A stretch of DNA of 49,844 nt from assembly GCA_029856685.1 (NCBI GenBank), contig JAHKKZ010000003.1:1-49844 (forward strand). Direction: 5' to 3'. This document shows positions 9,325 to 19,187 of the stretch, piece after piece (the stretch's first letter is position 1; each line of letters starts with the position of its first letter). The stretch comes from Candidatus Njordarchaeota archaeon. GTDB taxonomy: Archaea > Asgardarchaeota > Njordarchaeia > Njordarchaeales > Panguiarchaeaceae. Both the position numbers and the translations under genes were made by a program. The notes beneath the pieces were generated by a model. It was given only the letters and a program-made list of their open reading frames with translations, searched no databases and was not told the DNA's origin.

Positions 9325-9345
9325 CTTATCACCGCTCAGACCTAT

Positions 9346-9579
9346 CTACTTCTCCTTAGTCTCGACACGTATACTCCTAAACCATTTTTGTTCATATAAA
9401 ATCAGTGAGTCAATGAGCTCAATATGGCTAAGAAACATTCTTCTGCAACATTCCTTTTTAATACCTAAGCTATCTAGAACCAATCCTGGGTCTTCACCTG
9501 CTTTTACGCGTTTAGCAAATTCTTCCCATAAATGTCCTATAACCTCCCCACAACTAAAGCAACGAATTGGGATTATAAT
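9346..9579 (-). CDS. rpoN: DNA-directed RNA polymerase subunit N (Rpb10), apparent AUU start
   Basis: Manual translation: (M)[76 protein letters not shown]. Zinc-ribbon CFSCG and CCRRM are present. Absent from the ORF track. In-frame TGA lies two codons upstream of ATT; SD-like GAGGTGA 6 nt before ATT. Confidence 0.93.
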   Translation of the reverse strand: MIIPIRCFSCGEVIGHLWEEFAKRVKAGEDPGLVLDSLGIKKECCRRMFLSHIELIDSLILYEQKWFRSIRVETKEK

Positions 9580-9808
9580 TTCTGTTCACCTCGTCTTTAA
9601 TGTTTTACTGTCTAGCCCTAATACTCCGACATTGACACCTTCTTAACATATGATTATGACACTATAAAAGATAGCCTTCACTTTTAGCAAAATTAAAGCA
9701 ACGAGATATACTATTAGCCGACTTACGTATTTCCGATACCAATTAATCTAACCTTAAATTTGTAGAAGTTAATGATAGGAATTGTTCGTATTAGTTGGTG
9801 TTGGCTCA

Positions 9809-10489
9809 ATGAGAATAACAAAGCTAGAAGATCTACAAAAACCCCTTCATAGTTCTATTGAAAAGGCAGTAATGACAGCCCCACCAAGAAATTTTGAGGA
9901 GAGTGTCGAATGCATAATTGTAATCCGAGATATAGATCTTAGACGCCCAGAGAATAGATTCAGAATGTTTGTAAAGCTTCCTCATGAAGTTGCTAAGGTT
10001 GATAGGATAGGCGTATTTGCTGATGGCCCCCATCTTACACAGATACAGTCTGCTAAAATTGATGGCGTGATTTTAGAAGTAATAGACCGTGCGAAACTTG
10101 AGGTTATAAGAGCTAGACCGAGAATGACAAAGAAACTTGCTAAGAATTTCAGAATTTTCGTTGCAAGCGCACCGCTTATGACGGTTGTAGCTAGGTATAT
10201 AGCAAGATACTTAGCACCAAGAAATAAGATGCCAATACCAGTTCCACTAAACAAAAATATGGTTGATGCCGTAAACGAAGCCAAAAAGACCGTAGCTGTT
10301 AGGCTTTCTACAACACCACAAATAGCTACGAAAATTGGATATAAATCTATGCCGGTCGATCATCTGACTGAGAATGTTATGGCGTTGATAAGCAGTATCG
10401 TTAATAAACTGCCAAACGGCTTCAGAAATATAAGCGACATCTATGTCAAGACAACAATGGGGCCTGCTGTTAGGATTTCGATAGATTAA
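9809..10489 (+). CDS. rpl1: ribosomal protein L1 (uL1)
   Basis: L1 pattern through PRMTKKLAKNFRIFVASAPLMTVVARYIARYLAPRNKMPIPVP and TTMGPAVRIS. Internal ATG chosen; the ORF extends upstream to 9782. Confidence 0.93.
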   Translation: MRITKLEDLQKPLHSSIEKAVMTAPPRNFEESVECIIVIRDIDLRRPENRFRMFVKLPHEVAKVDRIGVFADGPHLTQIQSAKIDGVILEVIDRAKLEVIRARPRMTKKLAKNFRIFVASAPLMTVVARYIARYLAPRNKMPIPVPLNKNMVDAVNEAKKTVAVRLSTTPQIATKIGYKSMPVDHLTENVMALISSIVNKLPNGFRNISDIYVKTTMGPAVRISID

Positions 10490-10499
10490 GGGATTATCG

Positions 10500-11531
10500 A
10501 TGTCTTCCTATATGGTATATAAGCGGAAGAAGCCTTATCCCGAGAAGAAAAAAAGAAAAATAAAGGAGATTGCAAATTTGTTTAGGGAATATCATAACAT
10601 TCTACTTATTGGTATACGGGACGTTAATGCTAATCAGATGAAAGAACTGCGAAGGAAGCTTTGGGGCAAAGCTATCTGCAAGGTCATAAAGAACACTCTA
10701 GCTGAGTTGGCAATTGATACTGTTGCTAAGAAAAGAACAGAAGTCGCAATTTTGAAGGATTATCTGGTTGATATGCACGCACTAGTATTTACAAATGATG
10801 ACCCATTTGAAATAGCACGAATAATAGATTCCATTAAGGAAGACAGACCTCTTAAACCAGGACGAGTATCGCCAGTTGATGTTGTTATAAAGAAAGGTTT
10901 TACGGGATTTAGGCCTGGACCAGAACTTAATGAGATGAGAATGGCAGGGCTTCCGGTCAGGATACTTGATGGTGAGGTATTCATAACAAAGGATCATGTT
11001 TTGGTGCGAGCTGGGCAAGTAGTATCACCGTACGCAGCACGTGTCATGGCTCTCTTAGACATCAAACCTTTAAAGATCGGACCTAAAGTAATTATGGGAA
11101 TAGTTGATGGAATGCTTGTTAGTGGTGAGATTCTCCTTAAGCCATTTGAGGAGTATATTAAGGAGATTCAGATTACTATAAATGAAACAAAGACATTAGC
11201 TATTGAAGCGAAAATCTTCGTTCCAGAACTATTTGAAGACTTCGTAGGCCTCTCTATTAGAGAAGCTATAAGCTTGGCTACTATTATTGGATTTATCGCT
11301 CCTGATACACTACCAGAGGCGATAAGAGTAGCACTAAGTGAGATCTCCACGCTCCTAAATACCATAAAAGATGAGATTCCAGAAATCCCGGAGGATCTAC
11401 AGAAACTAATTTCTGCGACACCCACTAAGGAGAAAAAGGAAGAAGAGAAGAATGTGGAGAGAAAGAAAGAGGAGAAAAAGAAGAAAGAGGGTGAAGAGGA
11501 AGCACTAGCGGGATTAAACCTACTTTTCTAA
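10500..11531 (+). CDS. rpl10: ribosomal protein L10 (uL10/P0)
   Basis: L10 core (NANQMKELRRKLWGKAICKVIKNTL) and acidic tail ending [12 protein letters not shown]. Confidence 0.94.
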   Translation: MSSYMVYKRKKPYPEKKKRKIKEIANLFREYHNILLIGIRDVNANQMKELRRKLWGKAICKVIKNTLAELAIDTVAKKRTEVAILKDYLVDMHALVFTNDDPFEIARIIDSIKEDRPLKPGRVSPVDVVIKKGFTGFRPGPELNEMRMAGLPVRILDGEVFITKDHVLVRAGQVVSPYAARVMALLDIKPLKIGPKVIMGIVDGMLVSGEILLKPFEEYIKEIQITINETKTLAIEAKIFVPELFEDFVGLSIREAISLATIIGFIAPDTLPEAIRVALSEISTLLNTIKDEIPEIPEDLQKLISATPTKEKKEEEKNVERKKEEKKKKEGEEEALAGLNLLF

Positions 11532-11879
11532 AACCCTTTTTACTTTCATAACGATACTCTGTATTTTTTCTAAGTCTAAACTTTTTCTAGACATCGCCGC
11601 GACAACAAGACTATAATCACCATGTCTCACAAAAAGCAGGGCCAAACCACTTTGTAAGTATATTGTGAAAAAATTTATTTTGCCTGACATCGAAGGTACT
11701 CTATTAAGAGCATCCTCCGCGCTTTGAGCAATAATACCTGCGAACTCCACTATTTTGTATGCATTTTCTAGGTCTAAGTTCGCCTTTACTATCTCTTGGT
11801 GCCTACATAAAACGACGTATTTTATGTCTTCTCGGTTTACTAGGGCTTCATATATCTCTTCTAAACTCAAACATACCAC
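11520..11879 (-). CDS. hypothetical protein, possible Roadblock/LC7-like fold
   Basis: 119 aa, ...MSGKINFFTIYLQSGLALLFVRHGDYSLVVAAM... resembles the strand pattern of roadblock domains; weak. Confidence 0.35.
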   Translation of the reverse strand: MVCLSLEEIYEALVNREDIKYVVLCRHQEIVKANLDLENAYKIVEFAGIIAQSAEDALNRVPSMSGKINFFTIYLQSGLALLFVRHGDYSLVVAAMSRKSLDLEKIQSIVMKVKRVLEK

Positions 11880-11880
11880 C

Positions 11881-12432
11881 TCATAGGAGTCTACGTATTT
11901 CCAAAAGCAACCTTAAAATTTCTAAGAGATCCTTGATGCTGAGTCTTCTAATTTCGAACTCGAGGGTATAGCTTATTTGATCCAAAATTCTTTTAACAAG
12001 TAGTTCTAGGAGCTTATCGATGTCTTCCATTTCGCTGGTTGGAAATCTAGGCTTTTCTTTCCCTGTATAAGCTCTTTCTTTAATTGTCTTATTCCCAACT
12101 CTAGGTTTCTCCTTAAATTCTACGATCTCTCCGCCACCAACTTCTCCTATAACTTTTATCCTTGATTTATCAATTCTTTTAAGCTCTTCTGGTGTGGCTA
12201 GGAATACCTCACAGTTAGGGCAATATCTTAACCCTACATCTTTTCTTAGAAATAGAATAGCTCCACAGCGGGGACATGTCTCATCGAGCATCCTGTGGCC
12301 TTCCCTGAGAAGCAAAACCATTTTTTGGATAAGCTTATCTTTAAGCTCTGGATTTCTTATCCAACTTTCCTCTTTATCATCTTTTCTCTTCAATATCCAG
12401 CACCTAACTAAGTATGTGGTAAAGAACTGCAA
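11881..12432 (-). CDS. Sjogren's/scleroderma autoantigen 1 (p27)-type zinc-ribbon protein
   Basis: LLREGHRMLDETCPRCGAILFLRKDVGLRYCPNCEVF. Confidence 0.8.
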   Translation of the reverse strand: MQFFTTYLVRCWILKRKDDKEESWIRNPELKDKLIQKMVLLLREGHRMLDETCPRCGAILFLRKDVGLRYCPNCEVFLATPEELKRIDKSRIKVIGEVGGGEIVEFKEKPRVGNKTIKERAYTGKEKPRFPTSEMEDIDKLLELLVKRILDQISYTLEFEIRRLSIKDLLEILRLLLEIRRLL

Positions 12433-12565
12433 AATCAGATATCAGCATTAATTATGATTAAGTTAATATCAACACAAGATTAAAGAATTATCAAAGCGTT
12501 ACCACATTATTTTTATGCTAACAATGTTAGTATGTATGGTATTCGAGGAGTACATGGTGATTCAA

Positions 12566-13081
12566 ATGCCAACTAAGAGAGAGGCAAAATGTTATAGAAA
12601 AATACCTAATCACCTATACACGCGCAGAGAATACATAAAAAGTATACCACAGTCGAAGATCAGGATTTACAACATGGGAAATCCAAACAACAAATATGAT
12701 TATAAGATATTCATAGTGTCCGATCAACGTACTATGATACTGGCGAGGGCATTAGAAGCTACAAGAATCACAGTGAATAGATACATGAATGAAAACGTAG
12801 GAAGAGGAAACTTTTTCTTCCGAATAAGACCTGTGCCACACCATATTGTTCGGGAAAGAAAATTCCTTGGAACTGCAGGAGCAGATAGAATCCAAAAGGG
12901 TATGAGACGAGCATACGGTAAGCCATCCGACCGAGCAGCTGTGGTTGACATTAATGACATTATTTTAGAGTTGTGGGTATATTCCAAAGACCTAGAGCAC
13001 GCTAAACGTGCCGCAAAACTTGCGACATATAAACTAGGCATAGATACCCGAGTGGAGATCGTTCCGTTTGGCAAGCAATAA
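12566..13081 (+). CDS. rpl10e: ribosomal protein L10e (uL16)
   Basis: REAKCYRKIPNHLYTRREYI..., PVPHHIVRERKFLGTAGADRIQKGMRRAYGKP. Confidence 0.93.
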   Translation: MPTKREAKCYRKIPNHLYTRREYIKSIPQSKIRIYNMGNPNNKYDYKIFIVSDQRTMILARALEATRITVNRYMNENVGRGNFFFRIRPVPHHIVRERKFLGTAGADRIQKGMRRAYGKPSDRAAVVDINDIILELWVYSKDLEHAKRAAKLATYKLGIDTRVEIVPFGKQ

Positions 13082-13198
13082 TCGCTGGATTATGCTGACC
13101 ATATATAAGGAATCCTATTGTCTATGTGTTTTTGGTTTAGCTTTTAATTCTAAGAATTATTATGAGAGATTGTTTGCTTAGTGCAAATGGGTGTTTTA

Positions 13199-13696
13199 AT
13201 GGCGAAGAAAAAAGCCAAGATGACGCTACCGAAGACTGTCATAAGCAAATTTATGAGACCTAGTGAATTTAAAAATGTTGTCCGTATAACCGACACGGAT
13301 TTACCTGGTGAGATGCCAGTACTCTATGCATTAACTCGAATTGTAGGTGTGAATATCAGTTTTGCAAATGCTGTTGTTAAACAAGCTGGTGTGGATCCTA
13401 ACCGGCTACTCGGCACACTCTCGGATGAGGAAATTGCTCGTCTTGATAGCATTATCAGGGAACCTATTAGACATGGAATTCCTTGGTGGTTAGTGAATAG
13501 ACGATATGATCGTAAGACCGGTGAACATAAACATCTTATTGGTAGCCATCTTACTCTTCAACTTAAGAGGGATATTGAGTACCTCATAAACCTGAAGCAT
13601 TGGAGGGGAATACGCCATGCAAAAGGACTTAAAGTAAGAGGACAAAGACTTGGGCGGAGTAGGCCTAGGGCTATAATCCACCATCTTAAGAGGTGA
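13199..13696 (+). CDS. rps13: ribosomal protein S13 (uS13)
   Basis: YALTRIVGVNISFANAVVKQAGVDPNR..., LKHWRGIRHAKGLKVRGQR. Confidence 0.94.
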   Translation: MAKKKAKMTLPKTVISKFMRPSEFKNVVRITDTDLPGEMPVLYALTRIVGVNISFANAVVKQAGVDPNRLLGTLSDEEIARLDSIIREPIRHGIPWWLVNRRYDRKTGEHKHLIGSHLTLQLKRDIEYLINLKHWRGIRHAKGLKVRGQRLGRSRPRAIIHHLKR

Positions 13697-14226
13697 TTAG
13701 AATGCGACGTTTAAGAAAGAAGTATAAATCTCCTAGAAAACCTTTTGAAAGGGACAGGTTAATCGAAGAAATGCGCCTAGTCGGAGAATACGGTCTCAGA
13801 AATAAACGTGAGTTGTGGCGTATGAAGACCCTCCTCTCGGAGATAAGAAGGCGCGCTAGAAAACTCCTTGCTATCCCACCAGAAGAAAGGAAAGAAGAGG
13901 AAAAAACCCTCATTGAACGCCTTTATCGGTTAGGAATTCTCGATAGGGACTCCACATTAGATGACATATTAAGACTTAGAGTAGAAGATCTGCTTGAAAG
14001 ACGACTTCAAACAGTTGTTTGGAGACTTGGCTATGCTAGGACCCCTCATCAAGCACGACAAATGATTGTTCATAGACATATTATAGTTAATGGAAGAATA
14101 GTTACAATACCTTCATACTTGGTCAAAAGAGATGATGTGATTGAAATACATCCCCGATCACCATTTGCTAAAATGTTGGCCGGGGAGAGAGAAGCTGCTC
14201 AACAATCAGAAGAGAGTAGACAATAA
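13693..14226 (+). CDS. rps4: ribosomal protein S4 (uS4)
   Basis: S4 domain RRLQTVVWRLGYARTPHQARQMIVHRHIIVNGRIVTIPSYLVKRDD. Confidence 0.96.
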   Translation: MIRMRRLRKKYKSPRKPFERDRLIEEMRLVGEYGLRNKRELWRMKTLLSEIRRRARKLLAIPPEERKEEEKTLIERLYRLGILDRDSTLDDILRLRVEDLLERRLQTVVWRLGYARTPHQARQMIVHRHIIVNGRIVTIPSYLVKRDDVIEIHPRSPFAKMLAGEREAAQQSEESRQ

Positions 14227-14228
14227 AA

Positions 14229-14816
14229 ATGTCTAGTGATAGGAAGTATTACTTACTTATTTTTGAGTTAGAAACTCCCAGCGATCTCTGCCGTGTGCTC
14301 TATTGGGATTTTCTTATACATCCATCACCAAAATTGTTGTTGAGGGAACATAATGAGATTTTCTTCTTTTCATCGTGTTATTTGAGGGGCCGAGATAGTA
14401 GCTATCTTTGCTTCGGGTTTTCTGTTGCAACTTCAAAAAGACAAAACACATACTTGGTTTGCTCGGAGGATAAGGGATACTTATCAGAGACACCAGATAG
14501 CAAAGCGTCGGCTTCCATCCGGATATTCGATGTAGTAGGTCTCTTTGGAGAGCATGTAAAAAAGCTTGAGTTTGATCACAAGCATTTCTTAGATTGGGCT
14601 TATTTCGTCAGAGCGGATGGAAAAGCTGTTAAGCATATAATTTCTAGGAGAAGACGAATATTACTAATGCCAGCATTGGGAGACTATCTGATATTCATTG
14701 GAAAAAATATCTTTAAGATCATTCAACCAAACGACAAACTCAACTTAGGAATTTCTCCAGCAATATTTCGTAACATAAAACTATATCAGATAGCCTCAAA
14801 AAATGAGGCAGTATGA
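14229..14816 (+). CDS. hypothetical protein occupying the position where S11 usually follows S4
   Basis: 195-aa ORF two bases after the rps4 stop; no family recognised. Confidence 0.6.
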   Translation: MSSDRKYYLLIFELETPSDLCRVLYWDFLIHPSPKLLLREHNEIFFFSSCYLRGRDSSYLCFGFSVATSKRQNTYLVCSEDKGYLSETPDSKASASIRIFDVVGLFGEHVKKLEFDHKHFLDWAYFVRADGKAVKHIISRRRRILLMPALGDYLIFIGKNIFKIIQPNDKLNLGISPAIFRNIKLYQIASKNEAV

Positions 14817-14854
14817 ATCTAAAATATTATTGTTGGAGAGATGATCGCTGGTTT

Positions 14855-15475
14855 TTACCAATATGTTATGTCCTCTTCCAACCCTTCTTTCTCCTCTTCC
14901 TCCTCACGTTCTAGTTTTAATAGCTTTTCTGATACATAGATCTCCGCTCCACACTTAAGAGCCACTAATATTGCATGCGACGGTATCATTCTGAAAACTT
15001 TTTTCTCATTATTGCTACTAGGAGATTCCTCAAGCTCTACATCTGCTACGTAAACTCCTAATTCGGGAATTATATCGGATATTATGACCCTCTTTACTTT
15101 AACAAGTTCGCATATTAGGTCTGTCACTGATAAGCGAAAATCCTTAGTGGGTTTTTGTTGTTTGTTATTTGTTATAAACCAGATCTCCATGGCCACTTCC
15201 ACGGGGATTCCCATTAATCGTAATGTCCGATTATCCTCTAGACGGAGTTCGATTATTGGTCTACTCAGCTGCTCCCTAAGTTCTGGTATCAATGAGAGAG
15301 GAGCACGGGTATATCCAACGGGAAAGAGAGGTATTACCGTCTTAACCTTTATATATCTTTTGGCTGTTGCTTTTCTTTCGGACAATTCAGACTCCCAATA
15401 ACTTTGACTATAATTATGTAAGACTTCATCAGCTATATTATTTTTTATTTTTCGGGTGGGATACCCAATTTTCAT
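14855..15475 (-). CDS. bifunctional nuclease family (DUF151) protein
   Basis: PIIELRLEDNRTLRLMGIPVEVAMEIWF...LSVTDLICELVKVKRVIISDI...VADVEL...MIPSHAILVALKCGAEIYVSEKLL. Confidence 0.65.
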   Translation of the reverse strand: MKIGYPTRKIKNNIADEVLHNYSQSYWESELSERKATAKRYIKVKTVIPLFPVGYTRAPLSLIPELREQLSRPIIELRLEDNRTLRLMGIPVEVAMEIWFITNNKQQKPTKDFRLSVTDLICELVKVKRVIISDIIPELGVYVADVELEESPSSNNEKKVFRMIPSHAILVALKCGAEIYVSEKLLKLEREEEEEKEGLEEDITYW

Positions 15476-15496
15476 GAAGGATCTCTGGGATTCAAA

Positions 15497-16336
15497 ATGA
15501 CTGTGATTCAGCCAGTAAATATCCTGAAAGCTTATAGAATCTTAATCTCGCTTCCTAGCGGAATGGCGAGGGAAGAAATATTAGAGTTCATCATGGAGAG
15601 ATTCAAACTAAGTAAGACAACGGCAAAGATCTATCTTCGCGCCCTTAAATCTTGGGGTTTTCTGAAGGGAGAAAAAGAAATCTATGTTGAAAAGACAAAA
15701 CTTGAAAGCTTTATTCATCGATTACGTGAACTTATACTTGATGAGCTTGGAAATGATTTCATTTCCGCGCTTAAATCAGCTATTAATATGTTACCCAGCA
15801 GCTCTATAGAGGGTATAGCACTAATCCTTAAGACCCACGGTTTTGACATCAGTCTCTGGAAGTTAAAAAACATTATTCGTATCCTGAAACAGACGAATTT
15901 GCTGTCTAGAAAATACTTATACGAATTCCTAGAAATGGGCACTTCATTGTCTGATATTGCCTATAATATGATTGTAGCACGAGGTCGTTACCAGTTGAAC
16001 AAATTTTTGGAAATTTTCATATCGAATCTTAGCTTGGATTGCTGTGAAGCCAAGAAAATTGTTGTTCAGCTAGTCCAACATAAAAGAATCATGCTTAGTG
16101 CACCTAGAATCCTAATAAATTTATGGATCGAGGCTATCCAAGAGGGCATCTGCGATGTACTAAGGATTCATAGGGATAGGCTCAGGAAATATGTAGATTT
16201 AGACGAGTTAAGAAATTTATCAGCTGAGTATCCAGATATCGTATCCATCGAGGGAGACTTCATTATTATCAGGATTCTAGAGGGAGACTTCCTAATGGTT
16301 CCAGTATATCCACATAGTGAGTTGAAGTCTAGCTGA
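15497..16336 (+). CDS. hypothetical protein with N-terminal HTH-like segment
   Basis: 279-aa ORF; ARE EILEFIMERFKLSKTTAKIYLRALKSWGFLKGE looks like a winged helix. Confidence 0.55.
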   Translation: MTVIQPVNILKAYRILISLPSGMAREEILEFIMERFKLSKTTAKIYLRALKSWGFLKGEKEIYVEKTKLESFIHRLRELILDELGNDFISALKSAINMLPSSSIEGIALILKTHGFDISLWKLKNIIRILKQTNLLSRKYLYEFLEMGTSLSDIAYNMIVARGRYQLNKFLEIFISNLSLDCCEAKKIVVQLVQHKRIMLSAPRILINLWIEAIQEGICDVLRIHRDRLRKYVDLDELRNLSAEYPDIVSIEGDFIIIRILEGDFLMVPVYPHSELKSS

Positions 16337-17492
16337 AAGTTCTAGTGAATTTCTCTATAGCTGCTGCTGGGCCTCTTAGTATTAGAACATCCCCGGTTTC
16401 TAACCGCATTTTATCCTCGAAACTGAAATACCATGTTATTCCACGCCTAATTCCGAGTAGAAATACGCCGAAGTTTTCTTCCACATTAAGCTCTTCTAAA
16501 GTTTTACCCACTAGCTTGGATGATTCCTTGACTTTAAATGATATTATTTTTTCGTCAGCGACATCAAATATTATTCGGAAGAAAGAAGAGACTTCTATAC
16601 CTTTCTTCACTATTTGGGCTAATTTATACGCTGAGTCCGTTATACGCTCTGTAGCATCGATTATTGTGAAAAAGCCTCTTAATGCATCAATCTCATCAAA
16701 ATGCCTACTGATCCGCAAGGTATAGAGGTATAAGACCTCACGCATATAGTCTACCCACTGTTCTAAATGCTCAACTTCCTCGGCTAGTTTCACGTCTTCG
16801 GTTAGTAAAGCAAAATAGCTGAGAGCCAGACTTGTTTCAGCCATATATTTGAGTGATATTAATATATCGAAGAAATTCCTAAGATGTTCCGCGATGTTAA
16901 TTTTTGAATACATATCTCCTAGTTCTCTTCCTACGAGGTATTCATATGCGTCATCTATTCTCTCTTCGGGTCCTGTTAGGTATAAGGTATCGCCACGCCA
17001 GATCTTAAAATCACCCTGTGGATTTAGAATCCAATGCTTAGCTCTTTTTACAGCAATGACCCTCATACCTGTCTGATGTTCTATCTGGTCTATCTGCATA
17101 CCAGAAACTTTCTCATTTAGAATCTCAATCCGTATTGTCACCTCATCAGCATGTAGCAGAGCTTCTTTGAACACTCCAAGAGATATATCTTCTATCGTGA
17201 GTTTCGCTATATCTGCAGCCGCATCTGATATCTCTTCTAATGCACTAGCAAAAAGTATCAACGCATACATCTTCTCTGCGAGATCTAAATCCCTTCCTGC
17301 CATAACTGCTCTAATAATAACGTATCCAAGATATTCCGTGATTTTTGACTCAAGTCTGAGAGCTTCCTTAGCTGCTTCTTTATCATCATATATCACTGCT
17401 GAGTATGCTAGGTCAAGCTGTATTTCTGCTAGATCTTTTATTTGAACCAGAAGCTCCTTAAGCGACAAACTTGGTGTTTTTAATTTAGACAT
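16329..17492 (-). CDS. PhoU-like/TrkA-C (RCK_C) tandem protein, potassium-channel-regulator type
   Basis: Two helical PhoU-like repeats alternate with RCK_C-like units (RVIAVKRAKHWILNPQGDFKIWRGDTLYLTGPEERI; FLLGIRRGITWYFSFEDKMRLETGDVLILRG). Confidence 0.75.
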   Translation of the reverse strand: MSKLKTPSLSLKELLVQIKDLAEIQLDLAYSAVIYDDKEAAKEALRLESKITEYLGYVIIRAVMAGRDLDLAEKMYALILFASALEEISDAAADIAKLTIEDISLGVFKEALLHADEVTIRIEILNEKVSGMQIDQIEHQTGMRVIAVKRAKHWILNPQGDFKIWRGDTLYLTGPEERIDDAYEYLVGRELGDMYSKINIAEHLRNFFDILISLKYMAETSLALSYFALLTEDVKLAEEVEHLEQWVDYMREVLYLYTLRISRHFDEIDALRGFFTIIDATERITDSAYKLAQIVKKGIEVSSFFRIIFDVADEKIISFKVKESSKLVGKTLEELNVEENFGVFLLGIRRGITWYFSFEDKMRLETGDVLILRGPAAAIEKFTRTFS

Positions 17493-17582
17493 AGTGTTTT
17501 GACCCCATAGTAATTACGGATGTTTCCTTAATAAAAACAAGTATTAGAAGATTTAGAAAAATCAGGTTTTTGTGTTTCTGAT

Positions 17583-19187
17583 TTATTCCCCATGTTCTTT
17601 TATTCCTACTCTTCGTTCTATTAGCTTCTTTAAATCAAAATATTGTGGACGGGGATAGTTTGATGCTTCTAATCCTCGCGGGATGTCTCTAATATATTTT
17701 CTGACGGTTTCTGGCCATGAATCCCTTTCGAAGCCTTTTTGAGCAAGAAACGCTAATACCCAACGCTCTATTCCAAAACCGCTACAACCAGTCCACAATG
17801 TTTTTTCTGCTGCATGGCGGATTCTAAAAGCTTTTGTATATTTCGCTCCATGTATTGAGATATTCCCTATTTCAAGCCAATTTCTATGATCCTCTCTATC
17901 GCCTTTATATGGCAGATATGCCTCGAAGTCTATTGTTCCCGGTTGATTAATATCAATTTCCTCTTTCATCTCTTCTGTCTCCCCCGCATGAACTAAGAAC
18001 CATGGTGTAACCCAAGCCCATCGCCATTCCAAATCTAGCGCTTTATCCATGAAGTATTCGTATCGTTCAAGTAACCTATTTCTAATTTCTATCACCTGTT
18101 CTGGAGTACCTAACCAGACAATCTCAACTCTATGGAATTCAACTAGTCTTTCTATTCCTCTTAATCCCCCTGCTCCTTCCCATCTAAAAGATGGACCTGA
18201 CCTGTCAAACCATTTCAAGGGAAGATGCTTATCTGTGAATATGGTCTTTGATAAGAACCTATAGAAGGGAGGGCATTGAGCGAAGCATAGGTAATATTTT
18301 GGAGGCTCAACGAATTTTTGTAGAAATTCTAAGTCCGCCTCGCCATAGATTGATACATAGTCTTGCCACGCCTCAAATTCTTCGATATTATAGGATATTG
18401 GAAGACTTGCAAACACCATCTGGTTCGGCGTTCCCTTGAGGTGCCCAGTTTTGAGGCCTATCTCTATGGGTTCCATTTTCGGGAATATTGCTTCAACGAA
18501 GCCTAATGGTTTAAGAACAATATCAATTAGCATTTCCTCAAATTTCCTGAAGATATATGTGAATGGAGGAGTAAAGAACCATTGGCCAGGCGCGATATTG
18601 CTTATCCATCCTATTCGTTCTAAAATTACGTTAGGATCATCTTTGAATATTATTCTCTTTTTTCTACTTTCCTTGATTTTCTGCCAATGTTCTATCTTTC
18701 CACCCCATCTTTTTCGCTGCTCCTTTTCTTCGATTAGGGATATTAATCTTTGAAGTATTGGTTTCTGCAATAAGGATTCTTCAAGGGGTTTCAAGGTTAT
18801 TACTGTTTGGCCCTCCTTAGTCTCAATTTTCTCAACTATCGGCACCTCAACACCAACACTGAATTCCTCATCTAGCTCTATCCTCACATCTTTTAGGAGA
18901 AGGGATCTTATTCCAATTTTATACTTTCGACCAAGTATTGGAGCTAGATTATTTTTTATTCGAAGTATAGCCACATGTATAGGCACTGCTCTCCCAGATT
19001 CCATATTGAAGAATATTTCATCATCCTTTATAACAAAACTTGTTATCCTTGCTCCGTCTTCTGGGTGCTTAGCACCTTTCAGTAAAACCTCCTTATTCAG
19101 TTTCTCCACGAGACTTTTTAACTCTTCGGCAAAATCCCTAGGCGGTTGTTTTGAGAGTTTAAGAACAGCTTCCCCATAAAACCTCAT
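17583..19187 (-). CDS. serS: seryl-tRNA synthetase, rare methanogen-type (SerRS2)
   Basis: KGAKHPEDGARITSFVI, SGRAVPIHVAILRIKNNLAPILGRKYKIGIR, PGQWFFTPPFTYIFRKFEEMLIDIVLKPLGF, TGHLKGTPNQMVF, TGCSGFGIERWVLAFLAQKG. Confidence 0.88.
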   Translation of the reverse strand: MRFYGEAVLKLSKQPPRDFAEELKSLVEKLNKEVLLKGAKHPEDGARITSFVIKDDEIFFNMESGRAVPIHVAILRIKNNLAPILGRKYKIGIRSLLLKDVRIELDEEFSVGVEVPIVEKIETKEGQTVITLKPLEESLLQKPILQRLISLIEEKEQRKRWGGKIEHWQKIKESRKKRIIFKDDPNVILERIGWISNIAPGQWFFTPPFTYIFRKFEEMLIDIVLKPLGFVEAIFPKMEPIEIGLKTGHLKGTPNQMVFASLPISYNIEEFEAWQDYVSIYGEADLEFLQKFVEPPKYYLCFAQCPPFYRFLSKTIFTDKHLPLKWFDRSGPSFRWEGAGGLRGIERLVEFHRVEIVWLGTPEQVIEIRNRLLERYEYFMDKALDLEWRWAWVTPWFLVHAGETEEMKEEIDINQPGTIDFEAYLPYKGDREDHRNWLEIGNISIHGAKYTKAFRIRHAAEKTLWTGCSGFGIERWVLAFLAQKGFERDSWPETVRKYIRDIPRGLEASNYPRPQYFDLKKLIERRVGIKEHGE

